A DNA stretch of 64,000 nucleotides from Lacihabitans soyangensis (GTDB taxonomy: Bacteria > Bacteroidota > Bacteroidia > Cytophagales > Spirosomataceae), in assembly GCF_024343775.1 (NCBI RefSeq), contig NZ_RJUF01000192.1, positions 22,920 through 86,919 of the forward strand, given 5' to 3'. The notes under the pieces are model-generated. The model made no database searches and was not told the DNA's origin. It saw nothing but the letters and a program-made list of their open reading frames with translations. Each line of letters begins with the position of its first letter. Position 1 is the first letter of the stretch. Made by a program: the position numbers and the translations under genes. Positions 63,629 to 64,000 of this stretch are shown one piece after another.

Positions 63629-63937
63629 TTAACTCTTTTTCAATTGACTTTTTTTTAAAAGCTCATCTTTTATTCTCAGCTCCAAAGCATTGTCGGCAAC
63701 TATATTGCGAAGCTCTCGAATCTCACGCTCTAATCGCTTGATTGCTAAATCCTTGTCTGACTTCTTAATTGATTCTAAACCTGACTCTCCTGTCTGATCT
63801 AAAATCTTTTCCCAGTTGTAAATAGTTGTAGAGGATACTCCAAATTCAGCAGACGCTGCTCCAATACCTTTTTCTTTGTAAAAGGAAATTATCTGTAATT
63901 TCTGTTGCTGACTCCAGCTTTGACGATGCTTACTCAT
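63629..63937 (-). CDS. IS3-family OrfA (HTH protein)
   Basis: 102 residues. An N-terminal helix-turn-helix (WSQQQKLQIISFYKEKGIGA, then FGVSSTTIYNWEKIL) binds the IS ends; a leucine-zipper-like helix near residues 65-100 allows multimerisation. It ends just before orfB, in the +1 frame relative to it. Confidence 0.92.
   Translation of the reverse strand: MSKHRQSWSQQQKLQIISFYKEKGIGAASAEFGVSSTTIYNWEKILDQTGESGLESIKKSDKDLAIKRLEREIRELRNIVADNALELRIKDELLKKSQLKKS
63648..63656 (-). promoter_or_regulatory. Programmed -1 frameshift site (A8G)
   Basis: On the minus strand aaaaaaaag ends 12 codons before the orfB ATG. Slipping one base back after it joins OrfA to a peptide reading KSIEKELKMEVA, which continues without a stop into OrfB, giving the expected OrfAB transposase. 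A-rich slippery sites are usual in this family. Confidence 0.75.
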
Positions 63938-63972
63938 AATGACACAAAATTAAAAGTTAAAACTCTATTTTT

Positions 63973-63987
63973 GTGTCCTAATATTTA
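63973..63987 (+). repeat. IS terminal inverted repeat, right
   Basis: gtgtcctaatattta, the exact complement of the left repeat. It lies 36 bp upstream of the orfA ATG, so the orfA promoter probably overlaps this end of the element. The window ends 13 bp beyond it. Confidence 0.85.
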
Positions 63988-64000
63988 TCGGGATGAAATC

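Larger units (their letters stand above)
62667..63987 (-). mobile_element. IS3-family insertion sequence
   Basis: The element contains orfA and orfB on the minus strand and has matching 15-bp terminal inverted repeats (taaatattaggacac at 62667-62681 and its complement at 63973-63987). The bases outside the repeats do not match as a clear target duplication, so the exact ends could be a few bases further out. It has removed the 5' end of the neighbouring gene. Confidence 0.9.

Overview
The window comes from an AT-rich chromosome of the phylum Bacteroidetes (Bacteroidota), probably order Cytophagales. The support is circumstantial but consistent: typical families (DUF4296 lipoprotein, PVC-type haem protein, ThuA, acetyl/succinylornithine carbamoyltransferase, DUF2281/PIN pair), little use of Shine-Dalgarno sites, and several TAnnTTTG -7 boxes. 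Genus cannot be fixed from the sequence alone.

Layout. 1-10.9 kb: the 5' part of ftsK (minus strand), then a ThuA protein, a 1052-residue SGNH/beta-propeller/cytochrome c protein and an FKBP lipoprotein on the plus strand, followed by a LOG protein, a small lipoprotein, a PQQ-type sugar dehydrogenase and a secreted phosphodiesterase. 11.08-16.78 kb: a compact 5.7 kb integrative element at the 3' end of an initiator tRNA-fMet gene. It has a 15-bp att repeat at each end, a tyrosine integrase, paired 26-bp arm-type sites, an HTH/excisionase-like gene, a possible replication initiator and a secreted cargo protein. The element has separated the tRNA from its original terminator and supplies a replacement.

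17-50 kb is core genome: an LtaS-type sulfatase and era, a mannose-6-phosphate isomerase-like cupin, an amino-acid permease, purH, a beta-CASP nuclease, a two-domain ABC ATPase, an ornithine-type carbamoyltransferase, a DJ-1/PfpI protein, a NeuD-type acyltransferase, a DUF58/BatD-like pair, a dolichol-phosphate-mannose synthase homologue, an M20 amidohydrolase, an M14 carboxypeptidase, nadC, an AraC regulator, an acyl-CoA dehydrogenase and a PIN toxin-antitoxin pair. Two intergenic gaps (32.96-33.04 and 44.45-44.65 kb) carry dispersed short repeats.

50.5-64 kb is the most unusual part. An intact pbpC (PBP1C) is followed by an AT-rich island with two converging operons. One runs HprK-like kinase, nucleotidyltransferase, Amj-type lipid II flippase. 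The other runs PqqD-domain protein, three family 2 glycosyltransferases, sugar dehydrogenase, SGNH hydrolase. The PqqD protein ends in a precursor-like tail (DPIHDVDSVQGWP). The island is bounded on its far side by a second, 3'-truncated pbpC copy. The two pbpC segments form 308-bp direct repeats at about 93.5% identity, as expected after single-crossover integration. Next to the fragment lies an unknown gene whose 5' end was removed by an IS3-family element with 15-bp inverted repeats and an A8G frameshift site. The kinase/PqqD/nucleotidyltransferase/glycosyltransferase set is the best candidate here for a poorly described peptide- or envelope-modification system.
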